From NCBI GenBank assembly GCA_945890905.1, contig CAMDDI010000017.1, positions 1 to 21,327 of the forward strand: a DNA stretch of 21,327 nucleotides, read 5' to 3'. The position numbers and the translations under genes are program-made. Positions 13,994 to 21,327 of this stretch are shown here, in pieces. Each line of letters begins with the position of its first letter. Positions within the stretch are counted from its first letter, which is position 1. The notes below the pieces were generated by a model that saw only the letters and a program-made list of their open reading frames with translations, was not told the DNA's origin and ran no database searches. The stretch is from Bacteriovorax stolpii. Lineage in GTDB: Bacteria > Bdellovibrionota > Bacteriovoracia > Bacteriovoracales > Bacteriovoracaceae.

Positions 13994-15313
13994 ATGAGCA
14001 AAGAGAAAGCTGGTGGAACTTACGGTAGTTTAAACTGTAACTTCTGTGGAAAAACGCAAAAAGAAGTTAAAAAACTAATAGCTGGTCCAGGTGTTTACAT
14101 CTGTGATGAGTGTATTGAACTTTGTAACGACATTATCTATGAAGACTCAGTGAAAACTGTAGCTAAAACTTCTACTGATAACGTTCCGAAGCCTCATGAA
14201 ATTAAAGCTCACTTGGATCAATACGTAATTGGCCAAGACCGTGCTAAAAAAATCATTTCGGTAGCGGTTCATAATCATTACAAACGTATTTCTTATAAGT
14301 CTTCAACCCGTGAAGGGGATGAAGTGGAGTTGGCCAAGTCCAATATTCTACTTGCCGGACCAACTGGTTCTGGTAAAACACTTATTGCTCAATCCCTTGC
14401 TAAGTTTTTGAATGTTCCTTTTGCCATTGCAGATGCGACAACTCTGACTGAAGCTGGGTATGTAGGGGAAGATGTAGAAAACGTTATTCTCTCACTCCTT
14501 CAAAATTGTGATTTTGATGTTGAGCGCGCTCAACGTGGGATTGTCTACGTAGATGAGATCGATAAAATTGCACGTAAGTCTGAAAATCCATCTATTACGC
14601 GTGACGTTTCAGGTGAAGGTGTTCAGCAAGCTCTCTTGAAACTCGTTGAAGGATCTGTGGCCAATGTTCCTCCTAAGGGCGGACGGAAGCATCCTCAGCA
14701 AGAATACATTCAAGTTGATACCCGTAATATTCTCTTTATCTGTGCTGGGGCCTTCGTTGGTCTAGAGAAGATTATTGAGAAACGTATGACGAAATCGAAG
14801 TCGGTAGGACTCACTTCGCACAATACCAATGAAAAAGCTGCTAAATCCCATTTAGAGACTCTTGGAGCAATTGAGCCAGAGGATTTAGTGAGATTTGGTT
14901 TGATCCCTGAATTTATTGGACGATTGCCAGTAACGGCGATGCTCGAAGAACTTGATGAAGCAGCTTTGGTATCCATCTTAACCGAACCTAAAAACGCAGT
15001 TATTAAGCAATATCAAAAACTTTTTGACTTCGATGGGATTGAATTGGAATTTACTCCTGATGCAATTCTCGAAGTGGCAAAAACTGCCCTGAAGCGTAAG
15101 ACCGGTGCACGAGGTCTGCGCGCAATTCTTGAGCAAGTCATGTTGGATGTCATGTATGACCTTCCTGGTAATGATAAGGTTGCTAAGTGTATTGTGACCA
15201 AAGAGTCCATCACAGGTGAAGGAAAACCAATACTTGAAGAGGGTGACCGTAAGAAAAAAGCAGAGTTAAAAGCTGGTACCAAAGCGGCTAAAAAAATCGA
15301 GAACGCATCTTAA
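13994..15313 (+). CDS. clpX: ATP-dependent Clp protease ATP-binding subunit ClpX
   Basis: ClpX unfolds substrates and threads them into ClpP. The N-terminal zinc domain has C15, C18, C37 and C40. The AAA+ module has Walker A GPTGSGKT at 122-129, pore-1 loop GYVGED, Walker B VYVDEID, and the RKH pore-2 loop in GGRKHPQQEY. Sensor 2 is in TGARGLRAILE. The ClpP-contacting IGF loop is represented by VGL at 271-273. Length is 439, slightly longer than the usual 420 or so because of a Lys-rich C-terminal tail. The chosen start ATG 13994 follows AAAGG; an upstream in-frame TTG at 13919 lies inside clpP and would add 25 residues not found in the family. A strong terminator follows. Confidence 0.97.
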   Translation: MSKEKAGGTYGSLNCNFCGKTQKEVKKLIAGPGVYICDECIELCNDIIYEDSVKTVAKTSTDNVPKPHEIKAHLDQYVIGQDRAKKIISVAVHNHYKRISYKSSTREGDEVELAKSNILLAGPTGSGKTLIAQSLAKFLNVPFAIADATTLTEAGYVGEDVENVILSLLQNCDFDVERAQRGIVYVDEIDKIARKSENPSITRDVSGEGVQQALLKLVEGSVANVPPKGGRKHPQQEYIQVDTRNILFICAGAFVGLEKIIEKRMTKSKSVGLTSHNTNEKAAKSHLETLGAIEPEDLVRFGLIPEFIGRLPVTAMLEELDEAALVSILTEPKNAVIKQYQKLFDFDGIELEFTPDAILEVAKTALKRKTGARGLRAILEQVMLDVMYDLPGNDKVAKCIVTKESITGEGKPILEEGDRKKKAELKAGTKAAKKIENAS

Positions 15314-15373
15314 AAACTTGATTATTCTTACAACTTCTAAACAAGTTTAGTTACAAAATTTTGATCTGAATAA

Positions 15374-15408
15374 AGGGCCCGGGAAAAAAACTCCTGGGCC
15401 TTTTTTTT
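15374..15408 (+). terminator. Intrinsic terminator after clpX
   Basis: GGCCC...GGGCC stem (with GG/CC extension across a bulge) around a loop of A's, followed by eight T's (15401-15408). It separates clpPX from lon. Confidence 0.85.
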
Positions 15409-15448
15409 GTATATTTTAAAGTTGGATCTGTGGGATACTTATTTCAAG

Positions 15449-15473
15449 ACCTCATGAATGAGGTTTGTTTTTT
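15449..15473 (+). promoter_or_regulatory. Terminator-like hairpin in the lon leader
   Basis: ACCTCA-TGAA-TGAGGT (15449-15464; stem can be read as 7 pairs) followed by TTGTTTTTT, lying 28 bases before the lon ribosome site AGGAGG (15501-15506). It has the form of a weak intrinsic terminator or attenuator placed after the clpX terminator and before lon. Confidence 0.45.
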
Positions 15474-15510
15474 GAAGAGACCTAAAGTCAGAAAGAGCGC
15501 AGGAGGTGCT

Positions 15511-17919
15511 ATGTCCGATAAGAAGTCTGAAGCTGTAAACAACTTCCCACTCCTTCCACTACGTGATGTGATTATTTTCCCACACATGGTAGTGCCACTA
15601 TTCGTAGGCCGTGAGAAATCAATCTCTGCACTCGAAAAAGCCGCAAAGAATGGCAATGAATTATTTCTGGTTACTCAGAAAGATGCATCAGTTCTTAATC
15701 CTGAGCGTGAAGACGTTTACGATATAGGAACTGTAGTGAGCATTATTCAAATGCTTCGCCTTCCAGACAATACGGTAAAAGTATTGATCGAAGGTAAATA
15801 CAGAGCAAAAATTAAATCTTTCCGCTGCGAAAATGACGGCTACTACTCAGATGTAGAGAAGTGCGCTGATGTGATTGCGAGTGATGTTGAAGTGGAAGCT
15901 TCAATGCGCTCAGTGAAAAGCATTTTCGAACAATACGTAAAACTCAATAAGCGCATTCCACCAGAGCTTTTGATGAGCATCTCGTCAATCACTGATCCTT
16001 CGCGCTTAGCTGATATCATAGTTGCACACTTAACAATGAAGATTCCTGAGAAGCAAGACATCTTGAACGCTGTTGATGTTGATACACGTTTGCAACTTCT
16101 TCTTGAGAAAATGCAAGGTGAAATCGAAATCATCAACGTTGAGAAACGCATCCGTTCTCGTGTGAAAACACAAATGGAAAAATCTCAGAAAGAGTACTAT
16201 TTGAATGAGCAGATGAATGCCATCCAGAAAGAACTTGGAAATAAAGACGAGAAATCTGATTCTGCCGAGCTTGAAGACAAGCTTAAGGCCAAGAAGATGC
16301 CAGATGAAGCTCGTGAAAAAGCAAACAAAGAACTTCGTAAGCTCAAATCAATGTCGCCAATGTCAGCAGAAGCTGCAGTTGTGAGAAATTATCTTGATTG
16401 GATGATCTCTCTTCCTTGGGAAGAGTACACTCAAGACGATAATTCTGTGAATAAAGCTCGCGAGATCTTAGATAATGATCACTACGGTTTGAATGACGTG
16501 AAAGAGCGTATTGTTGAATACCTTTCTGTTCGTTCCCTTGTGAAAGACGATACTCGCGGAACACTTTTGTGTTTAGCTGGTCCTCCAGGTGTGGGTAAGA
16601 CTTCGATTGCGAAGTCTCTGGCTGAATCTCTTGGTCGTAAATTTGTTCGTATCTCTCTCGGAGGCGTACGTGATGAAGCAGAGATCAGAGGTCACCGTCG
16701 TACATACGTAGGTGCAATGCCAGGGAAAATCATCCATGCTTTGAAAAAAGCGGGAACTTCTAACCCGGTGATCCTTCTTGATGAGATCGATAAAATGTCA
16801 TCTGACTTCCGTGGAGATCCAGGAGCAGCGATGCTTGAAGTCTTGGATCCAGGTCAGAATAAAGCTTTCGGAGATCATTACATTGAGTGTGAGTATGACC
16901 TTTCAAAAGTTATGTTCATTATGACAGCAAATGATTTGGGAGCTATTCCTGGTCCACTTCGTGACCGTATGGAAATCATCCATATCGCTGGATACACTCC
17001 TGATGAAAAACAAATGATCGCTAAGAAATATCTTCTTCCTAAAGCTGTTGAGTCTCACGGATTGAAAAATTATCCTGTGACGATGACAGATAAAGTTTTC
17101 TCAACTGTGGTTCGTGGTTATACCAAAGAAGCCGGAGTTCGTGAGCTTGAGCGTTTGATGAATACCATCTCGCGTAAAATTGCCACGGAAGTTGTGACTG
17201 AGGATATCAAAGAGGGACGCAAGTTTGCTGTAACTGATAAGTTGATTGAAAAATATTTGGGTCCTATTAAATATGACCGCACAAATATTGAAACTCATCC
17301 GCAAATCGGTTTAGTGAATGGCCTTGCTTGGACATCTGTGGGTGGTGAACTTCTTAATATTGAAGTGGTTACTGTTCCAGGTAACGGTAAGATTCAAGTC
17401 ACAGGTAACCTCAAAGAAGTCATGAGAGAATCAGCATCCGCCGCTCTTTCATATGTACGCTCGATCTCTGGTCGCTTAGGTGTTGATCACGAGTGGTACA
17501 CTAAAAATGATATTCATATTCACGTTCCAGATGGTGCTACTCCAAAAGATGGTCCATCTGCTGGTGTGACAATGGCGACGGCCTTAACGTCTGCTATTGC
17601 TGGCATTCCTGTTCGTCAGGATGTTGCCATGACAGGTGAAATTTCTCTACGAGGACGAGTGCTTCCTATCGGTGGATTAAAAGAGAAGATCCTTGCAGCT
17701 AAGCAAGCAGGTATCACAACTGTTATTATCCCTGAGAAGAACCGCAAAGATATCGCCAAGATTCCTGATGAAATCAAAGAAGGAATTGATATCCGTCCTG
17801 TATCAGAAGCCGAAGAAGTTCTTCGTGTTGCTCTTAACTTAAGTAAGCCCGAAGAGTTTATGAAAGTTCGTGCACTCAAAGTGCTTGAAGGTGATGCCTC
17901 TCTAGAAGTAGCTAACTAA
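15511..17919 (+). CDS. lon: ATP-dependent Lon protease (LonA)
   Basis: Lon degrades misfolded and regulatory proteins in the cytoplasm. The 802-residue product is typical of LonA. The N-domain begins FPLLPLRDVIIFPHMVVPL. The AAA+ domain has Walker A GPPGVGKT at 357-364, Walker B ILLDEIDKM and GHRRTYVGAMPG. The protease domain has catalytic S683 in PKDGPSAGVTMATAL and K726 in GGLKEK, 43 residues apart as in E. coli. ATG 15511 lies directly behind AGGAGG; an open reading upstream to 15430 adds 27 residues with no family support. It has its own leader hairpin and terminator, so it is a separate unit from clpPX. Confidence 0.97.
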   Translation: MSDKKSEAVNNFPLLPLRDVIIFPHMVVPLFVGREKSISALEKAAKNGNELFLVTQKDASVLNPEREDVYDIGTVVSIIQMLRLPDNTVKVLIEGKYRAKIKSFRCENDGYYSDVEKCADVIASDVEVEASMRSVKSIFEQYVKLNKRIPPELLMSISSITDPSRLADIIVAHLTMKIPEKQDILNAVDVDTRLQLLLEKMQGEIEIINVEKRIRSRVKTQMEKSQKEYYLNEQMNAIQKELGNKDEKSDSAELEDKLKAKKMPDEAREKANKELRKLKSMSPMSAEAAVVRNYLDWMISLPWEEYTQDDNSVNKAREILDNDHYGLNDVKERIVEYLSVRSLVKDDTRGTLLCLAGPPGVGKTSIAKSLAESLGRKFVRISLGGVRDEAEIRGHRRTYVGAMPGKIIHALKKAGTSNPVILLDEIDKMSSDFRGDPGAAMLEVLDPGQNKAFGDHYIECEYDLSKVMFIMTANDLGAIPGPLRDRMEIIHIAGYTPDEKQMIAKKYLLPKAVESHGLKNYPVTMTDKVFSTVVRGYTKEAGVRELERLMNTISRKIATEVVTEDIKEGRKFAVTDKLIEKYLGPIKYDRTNIETHPQIGLVNGLAWTSVGGELLNIEVVTVPGNGKIQVTGNLKEVMRESASAALSYVRSISGRLGVDHEWYTKNDIHIHVPDGATPKDGPSAGVTMATALTSAIAGIPVRQDVAMTGEISLRGRVLPIGGLKEKILAAKQAGITTVIIPEKNRKDIAKIPDEIKEGIDIRPVSEAEEVLRVALNLSKPEEFMKVRALKVLEGDASLEVAN

Positions 17920-17946
17920 AACTAGCTGAAATTCAAAATTTTAAAG

Positions 17947-17971
17947 AACCCGGCCTAAAGCCGGGTTTTTT
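17947..17971 (+). terminator. Intrinsic terminator after lon
   Basis: AACCCGGC (17947-17954), loop CTAAA, GCCGGGTT (17960-17967), then a T-rich tail. The tail runs directly into the -35 of the tRNA promoter. Confidence 0.9.
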
Positions 17972-17972
17972 A

Positions 17973-18001
17973 TTGACAGAAATTATCCGAATCCATAAGA
18001 T
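17973..18001 (+). promoter_or_regulatory. Near-consensus sigma-70 promoter of tRNA-Val
   Basis: TTGACA (17973-17978), exact 17-base spacer, TAAGAT (17996-18001). The tRNA begins 20 bases after the -10 box. Confidence 0.8.
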
Positions 18002-18021
18002 GAACCCCAATTGCGACTAAT

Positions 18022-18097
18022 GGGCGTTTAGCTCAGCTGGGAGAGCGCTACCCTTACAAGGTAGATGTCGGCGGTTCAATCCCGTCAACGCCCACCA
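18022..18097 (+). tRNA. tRNA-Val (anticodon UAC)
   Basis: A full cloverleaf of 76 bases: acceptor GGGCGTT pairs with AACGCCC, D-arm GCTC...GAGC, and anticodon stem CTACC/GGTAG around loop CTTACAA, giving anticodon TAC (reads GUA-type valine codons). The T-arm GGCGG/CCGTC (one G-T wobble) encloses TTCAATC. The discriminator A is followed by an encoded CCA (18095-18097). Confidence 0.97.
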
Positions 18098-18138
18098 TTT
18101 TTCCAATTTCAATAAATCCTCGAAATTCAGTCCTCCTG

Positions 18139-18201
18139 TTAAGAACTCTTTAACTTGTACCCCTTTAAGTTATGAAAATTCTTAAGTTTTTTCATTTTTT
18201 T
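18139..18201 (+). terminator. Possible terminator downstream of tRNA-Val
   Basis: TTAAGAA (18139-18145) pairs with TTCTTAA (18179-18185), with an inner AACTT/AAGTT stem, followed by two T-runs (18187-18201). The stem is A/T-rich and so not very stable. Confidence 0.45.
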
Positions 18202-18288
18202 GTAGCGCCGATCCATTTCTAACTCTCTATAATAATCAGAGAAGAATATTAAAACTTGTTATTTTGACTCAACGGAAATGCTGCTTAT

Positions 18289-18951
18289 ATGAAGAAAACT
18301 ATCTTAATAATCGAAGACGAACATGAAATTTTGGATGCTCTGAAGTATCTATTGGAAAAAAATGGTTTTAACGTCCATGGTTTTGTTTCGGCCGAAGAAT
18401 TTTTCTATTTTAAAGAACGTCCGGACCATTGCGTCTATTTGATTGACTGGAATCTTCCTGGAATTAAAGGAATCGATATTGTTAAGACTATTCGTCTTAA
18501 GGATAAGCTTTCGGGCATCTTTATGATGTCGGCTTACAGTAAGCCGGATCAGATCATTGAAGGGCTCCAATCAGGAGCTGATGATTATATTACCAAGCCG
18601 TTTAATTATGATGAGCTTTTGGTGCGAGTAGAGAACGCTTATTCAAAGGTTCACTCACTCCAAGAAAACTTGATGAACGTGGGCCTCAAACTCATTCCAG
18701 AGGCGCATAGTGTGATCAAGGAAGGGGTGACTGTGAACCTTACTTCCCGAGAGTTTGTTATTTTCAATCATCTCTATAAAAATCAATCCGCTGCCAGTAC
18801 CCGGGAAGAGCTCATTAACCAGTTTGAAAAAGATATGGAAATGACAGCTCGGAATATTGACGTTCATATTTTCTCTCTCAGAAAGAAAATGAGCAAAGTT
18901 AGTATCGCCATTGAGACTGTGTGGGGAACTGGTTACAAAATCATTATCTAG
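18289..18951 (+). CDS. OmpR/PhoB-type response regulator
   Basis: A two-component output regulator of 220 residues. The receiver domain (1-120) has acidic E9/D10, phosphoacceptor D53 in LIDWNLPG, S81 in MMSAYS and K103 in ITKPF, all needed for phosphorylation-driven switching. The C-terminal winged helix (about 130-220) shows LTSREFVIFNHL, the recognition-helix region ARNIDVHIFSLRKKM and the wing VWGTGYKI, typical of the OmpR/PhoB DNA-binding domain. No histidine kinase gene is adjacent, so it is an orphan within this window. The ribosome site before ATG 18289 is weak. Its stop codon abuts the stop codon of the converging barrel gene. Confidence 0.92.
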   Translation: MKKTILIIEDEHEILDALKYLLEKNGFNVHGFVSAEEFFYFKERPDHCVYLIDWNLPGIKGIDIVKTIRLKDKLSGIFMMSAYSKPDQIIEGLQSGADDYITKPFNYDELLVRVENAYSKVHSLQENLMNVGLKLIPEAHSVIKEGVTVNLTSREFVIFNHLYKNQSAASTREELINQFEKDMEMTARNIDVHIFSLRKKMSKVSIAIETVWGTGYKIII

Positions 18952-20139
18952 TTAGAAGAGCATCCGAATTTCCACTTCAAATCTTGACGCTTTCGGCACG
19001 TTCTTACCGGCCACGGTTTGAACGGCGTTCACATTAATTTGAGCCGGAAGAATAAACTGCTTTTTGAGGAACGGCGTAATGGTTGAAAACGAAGTGGTCA
19101 GCTGCACCTGATGCTCTTGCTTGTCAGAGTTATAGCCAAGGTATTCATCTGCTTGAGTAAACTTCGAAGAGAACTCAGATGGTGCTTGGTACATAAAACG
19201 GTAAACCGGTGTCACTGAAATCCAATCATTCATTGAATATGTTCCGTTAATCATCCAGTTTAGGCGGTCTCCATACTTCACATTGAAATCTCCTGTCTGA
19301 TCAGAGAGTTGAAAATCTCTCTCAGTCGGAACTCGGAGCTCTTTTGTAGTAGGGTTCTGGTATGTATAGCGAAGAGTTGTCCCCATTTTGAGATAATCGT
19401 TATAAATGTATCCCGTAGCAAATTCAGTAAATAAATCGAACTGACCATCACCAAAACCCATGTCTTGCAAAATGTTTGGATCATCTTGACGGCCCGTTGG
19501 AAGAATTACACCGGGATAAACCAGCACTCCCCATGAAGAGTGATCTACTACATTGGCCATTAGTCCTGTTTCCATATCGCCGTAACCACTTCCTTGCCAG
19601 TTTCCAATAGGCTTATAGCCATAGTAATTGGTCACCACAGACTGAACACTTTTCTCATCAGCATCGATAAGACTCTTCAAACTGTTCGCCGCTACTTGAT
19701 CGGCATAACTTCCTGAGCGGGCAAGGTCAGCTGCCTGAGCGTAAGTATTTCCCGAAACTCGTTTGATATTTGCCTTCACTTGAACGTTATAATAAGCGAG
19801 CTCTCCGTAGAACATCACCCGGTCAGTGAGCCCGTAACCAAAACCAGTACCATGAACTTGCGCCTGGGCCTGGGCATCGACTTTAAATTCACCTACTACT
19901 AGATTGTTATAAACAGCATCACTCACTCCGACTTTTGGTAGTGCAAGAGAAGCAGCGTCTACTTTAAATGAACCTCCTAACGAGGCTTCAGAACGGAATT
20001 GATTGAAGTTGGAATTGATCTTTGAAGTCGTAACATTTCTGTACCCAACAATACGAACACCCTTTGGAAGGGTCTTCCAAGTTTGGGCAAAACTGCCAAA
20101 ACTTGCGGCCAATAATAGAGCGGTAAAACCAAACTTCAT
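18952..20139 (-). CDS. Predicted outer-membrane beta-barrel protein (395 aa)
   Basis: The signal peptide is MKFGFTALLLAASFGSFA with cleavage before QTWKTLP. The mature protein is rich in alternating aromatic/hydrophobic strands and Gly turns (GFGYGLTDRVMFYGELAYYNV, read in parts) and ends in IRMLF, with the C-terminal Phe usual in outer-membrane barrels. VYPGVILPTGRQDDPN resembles the region often seen in transporter-like barrels of uncharacterised families. The chosen start ATG 20139 has GGAG upstream; a reading from 20184 would put 15 residues ahead of the signal. The gene has its own promoter candidate and is divergent from the lipoprotein gene at 20307. Specific function unknown. Confidence 0.82.
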   Translation of the reverse strand: MKFGFTALLLAASFGSFAQTWKTLPKGVRIVGYRNVTTSKINSNFNQFRSEASLGGSFKVDAASLALPKVGVSDAVYNNLVVGEFKVDAQAQAQVHGTGFGYGLTDRVMFYGELAYYNVQVKANIKRVSGNTYAQAADLARSGSYADQVAANSLKSLIDADEKSVQSVVTNYYGYKPIGNWQGSGYGDMETGLMANVVDHSSWGVLVYPGVILPTGRQDDPNILQDMGFGDGQFDLFTEFATGYIYNDYLKMGTTLRYTYQNPTTKELRVPTERDFQLSDQTGDFNVKYGDRLNWMINGTYSMNDWISVTPVYRFMYQAPSEFSSKFTQADEYLGYNSDKQEHQVQLTTSFSTITPFLKKQFILPAQINVNAVQTVAGKNVPKASRFEVEIRMLF

Positions 20140-20172
20140 TCTGTCTTTCTCCAAAGTCGTTGTGAGGTGTAT

Positions 20173-20200
20173 TTTATAATGCATTGTGTTACGGTGTGAA
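20173..20200 (-). promoter_or_regulatory. Candidate sigma-70 promoter of the barrel gene
   Basis: On the minus strand TTCACA (20200-20195), 16-base spacer, TATAAA (20178-20173), leading to a leader of about 27 bases before ATG 20139. Confidence 0.5.
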
Positions 20201-20247
20201 GATTTGACTTGCTGCTATGTAAAAAGGACAGGAACCCTGTTATCTTC

Positions 20248-20264
20248 TATACGCAAGGCGTATA
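20248..20264. promoter_or_regulatory. Palindromic operator candidate between divergent genes
   Basis: TATACGC-AAG-GCGTATA is a perfect 7-base inverted repeat with a 3-base centre. The right arm merges with a TATAAT (20261-20266) that could be a -10 box for the plus-strand lipoprotein gene, so a bound regulator would block it. Confidence 0.5.
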
Positions 20265-20306
20265 ATATAGAAAACATAGTTATTATAATGACTTAGGGGC
20301 ATTTTT

Positions 20307-21327
20307 GTGATCAAGAGTTTTTTATTTATCTTCACGTTTATCCTGTGGGCCCAGGGATGTGGGAATAAGAGCAAAATCTCCGGCGCCATCCAGGCCAGAA
20401 CCTTTTCCGAGACCTACGGAACAGGGGATGGAACTGTGCCTTTTCCTCTCTTTTTACCCCTCACAGAAGTCCCCGAAGTTAAATCAAACGTTGAAGGCAT
20501 TGGATTTCTCGCAGGAGGAATTGCCAAGATTATTATGGATGCTGGGGCCAGTATTGGGATGGCAAGATTTCATACTTCTCTTGTTCAACGTGTTCCGGTG
20601 ATTCCACATGAATACATGAAAGACTGCCGTCTTAAGCGCGTCTTTTTTTATCTCGAACCAGTAGCTGGTTACACTGACCCGAATATTTTTGAAAGTTTTG
20701 CTTTAGGTCGCCGTAAAATGAGCTTTAATTTTCTCGATCGTATCGGGATTAAAGTGAGTTCTGTACATCTTTCGGAGAGTGACGATTGGGAACCGATCAC
20801 AGGAAAACTCGAGCCACTTACACGAGAGCTACAAAATGAATTTCAAAGAATGTTTGTTAATCGAAATGAAACCTATCCTACTGGAGTAGATGTTGAGCAT
20901 GATTCAGAAATCATTCTTCTAAAGTATGAGCAAAGAGATGGGCGTGAGCAAAATCCTTATCTGAAGGCCAATGAGAACAATACGATTTATGTAGCAAGTA
21001 CTACGAGAACAGTGGAGACTCGGCGTTACCTCGAAAAACACAAAGATCTTCAAGGATTTTTTAAGCGTATTTTAATTCTTGGGAACTCAGTTCTTCTTGA
21101 ACTTCATGACAATGCCATTATGAAAGAAACCTTCATGAGAGTTATTAATCGGGACCGAGATGACGCGCTTCCTGCTTCAGGGATCACGGTCATTAAACCC
21201 TGTTCCCCTGATATATGTATGGATCTTGAAGTGGCCGATTTAAATCTAGTGCCGATAATAAAGCGTGATAACGGAATTAAGCTTGATGCTTTTATCCGTG
21301 CAGGAAAAGCACCGGAGTCTTTCAAAC
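20307..21327 (+). CDS. Predicted lipoprotein, unknown function (partial, runs off right edge)
   Basis: An open plus-strand frame of 340 codons from GTG 20307 to the window end without a stop. AGGGG lies seven bases upstream of the start. The first residues MIKSFLFIFTFILWAQG followed by Cys18 form a lipoprotein signal with lipobox AQGC. The mature part mixes beta-like and charged helical stretches (for example LTRELQNEFQRMFVNRNE) and contains IIKPCSPDICMDLEVADL-type paired cysteines near its visible end. I recognise no family. It is divergent from the barrel gene and behind the palindrome at 20248-20264; both envelope genes may share control there. Confidence 0.8.
   Translation, partial: MIKSFLFIFTFILWAQGCGNKSKISGAIQARTFSETYGTGDGTVPFPLFLPLTEVPEVKSNVEGIGFLAGGIAKIIMDAGASIGMARFHTSLVQRVPVIPHEYMKDCRLKRVFFYLEPVAGYTDPNIFESFALGRRKMSFNFLDRIGIKVSSVHLSESDDWEPITGKLEPLTRELQNEFQRMFVNRNETYPTGVDVEHDSEIILLKYEQRDGREQNPYLKANENNTIYVASTTRTVETRRYLEKHKDLQGFFKRILILGNSVLLELHDNAIMKETFMRVINRDRDDALPASGITVIKPCSPDICMDLEVADLNLVPIIKRDNGIKLDAFIRAGKAPESFK

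Noticed and set aside
15337..15350. CTAAAC-AA-GTTTAG inverted repeat between clpX and its terminator
   Set aside because: Short, A/T-rich and just before a strong terminator; no promoter nearby that it could regulate.
15430..15510. 27-residue N-terminal extension of Lon
   Set aside because: ATG 15511 follows AGGAGG directly, and the extra sequence contains the leader hairpin.
1..21327. CRISPR arrays, insertion sequences, att sites, CIRCE elements
   Set aside because: No tandem spaced repeats, transposase or integrase genes, tRNA-end duplications or TTAGCACTC-N9-GAGTGCTAA were seen.

Overview
The window looks like chromosomal DNA of a Gram-negative bacterium with fairly low GC. Its style fits the Bdellovibrionota (Bacteriovorax/Peredibacter-like predators): several lipoproteins and outer-membrane barrels, a PIN-PhoH ATPase coupled to a PilZ protein, TTG starts, a clpP-clpX-lon block and apparent sigma-54 promoters. 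The taxon is an inference from gene content; no marker gene proves it. Both ends cut through genes that stay open to the window edge.

Layout. (1) 1-1910, minus strand: a long unterminated gene for a large protein with a methyltransferase-like C-terminal half whose catalytic motif looks degenerate. (2) 2111-8938, plus strand: a probable long operon of an acidic small protein, rsmD (rRNA methylation), coaD (coenzyme A synthesis), a class I aminotransferase, a lipoprotein plus outer-membrane barrel pair, phoH2 and a PilZ protein. Two of these junctions are 4-base ATGA overlaps. (3) 8933-9917: a lipoprotein gene (minus) and an orphan Hpt phosphotransfer protein (plus). (4) 10004-12300: a compact cluster in which four transcription units each carry a sigma-54-type -24/-12 promoter: a 56-residue basic protein, an OmpA-like lipoprotein plus Dps, an 88-residue disordered protein, and a 91-residue helical protein. 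(5) 12472-17971: peroxiredoxin (minus), then clpP-clpX and lon (plus), each unit closed by an intrinsic terminator. (6) 17973-18201: tRNA-Val(UAC) with its own near-consensus promoter. (7) 18289-21327: an OmpR-type response regulator, a convergent outer-membrane barrel gene, and a divergent lipoprotein gene that runs off the end.

How it fits together. Regions 4 and 5 have a protein-quality and oxidative-stress flavour: Dps, peroxiredoxin, ClpXP and Lon. The most notable signal is region 4. Three exact TGGC-N7-TTGC matches and one near match sit in the correct orientation 36-58 bases upstream of four different start codons within 2.3 kb. A dyad lies almost exactly midway between the two divergent promoters, at the distance expected for an enhancer-binding activator. 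I read this as a local sigma-54 stress, envelope or dormancy module containing three small proteins of unknown function. The promoters are read from sequence; the module's role is inference.
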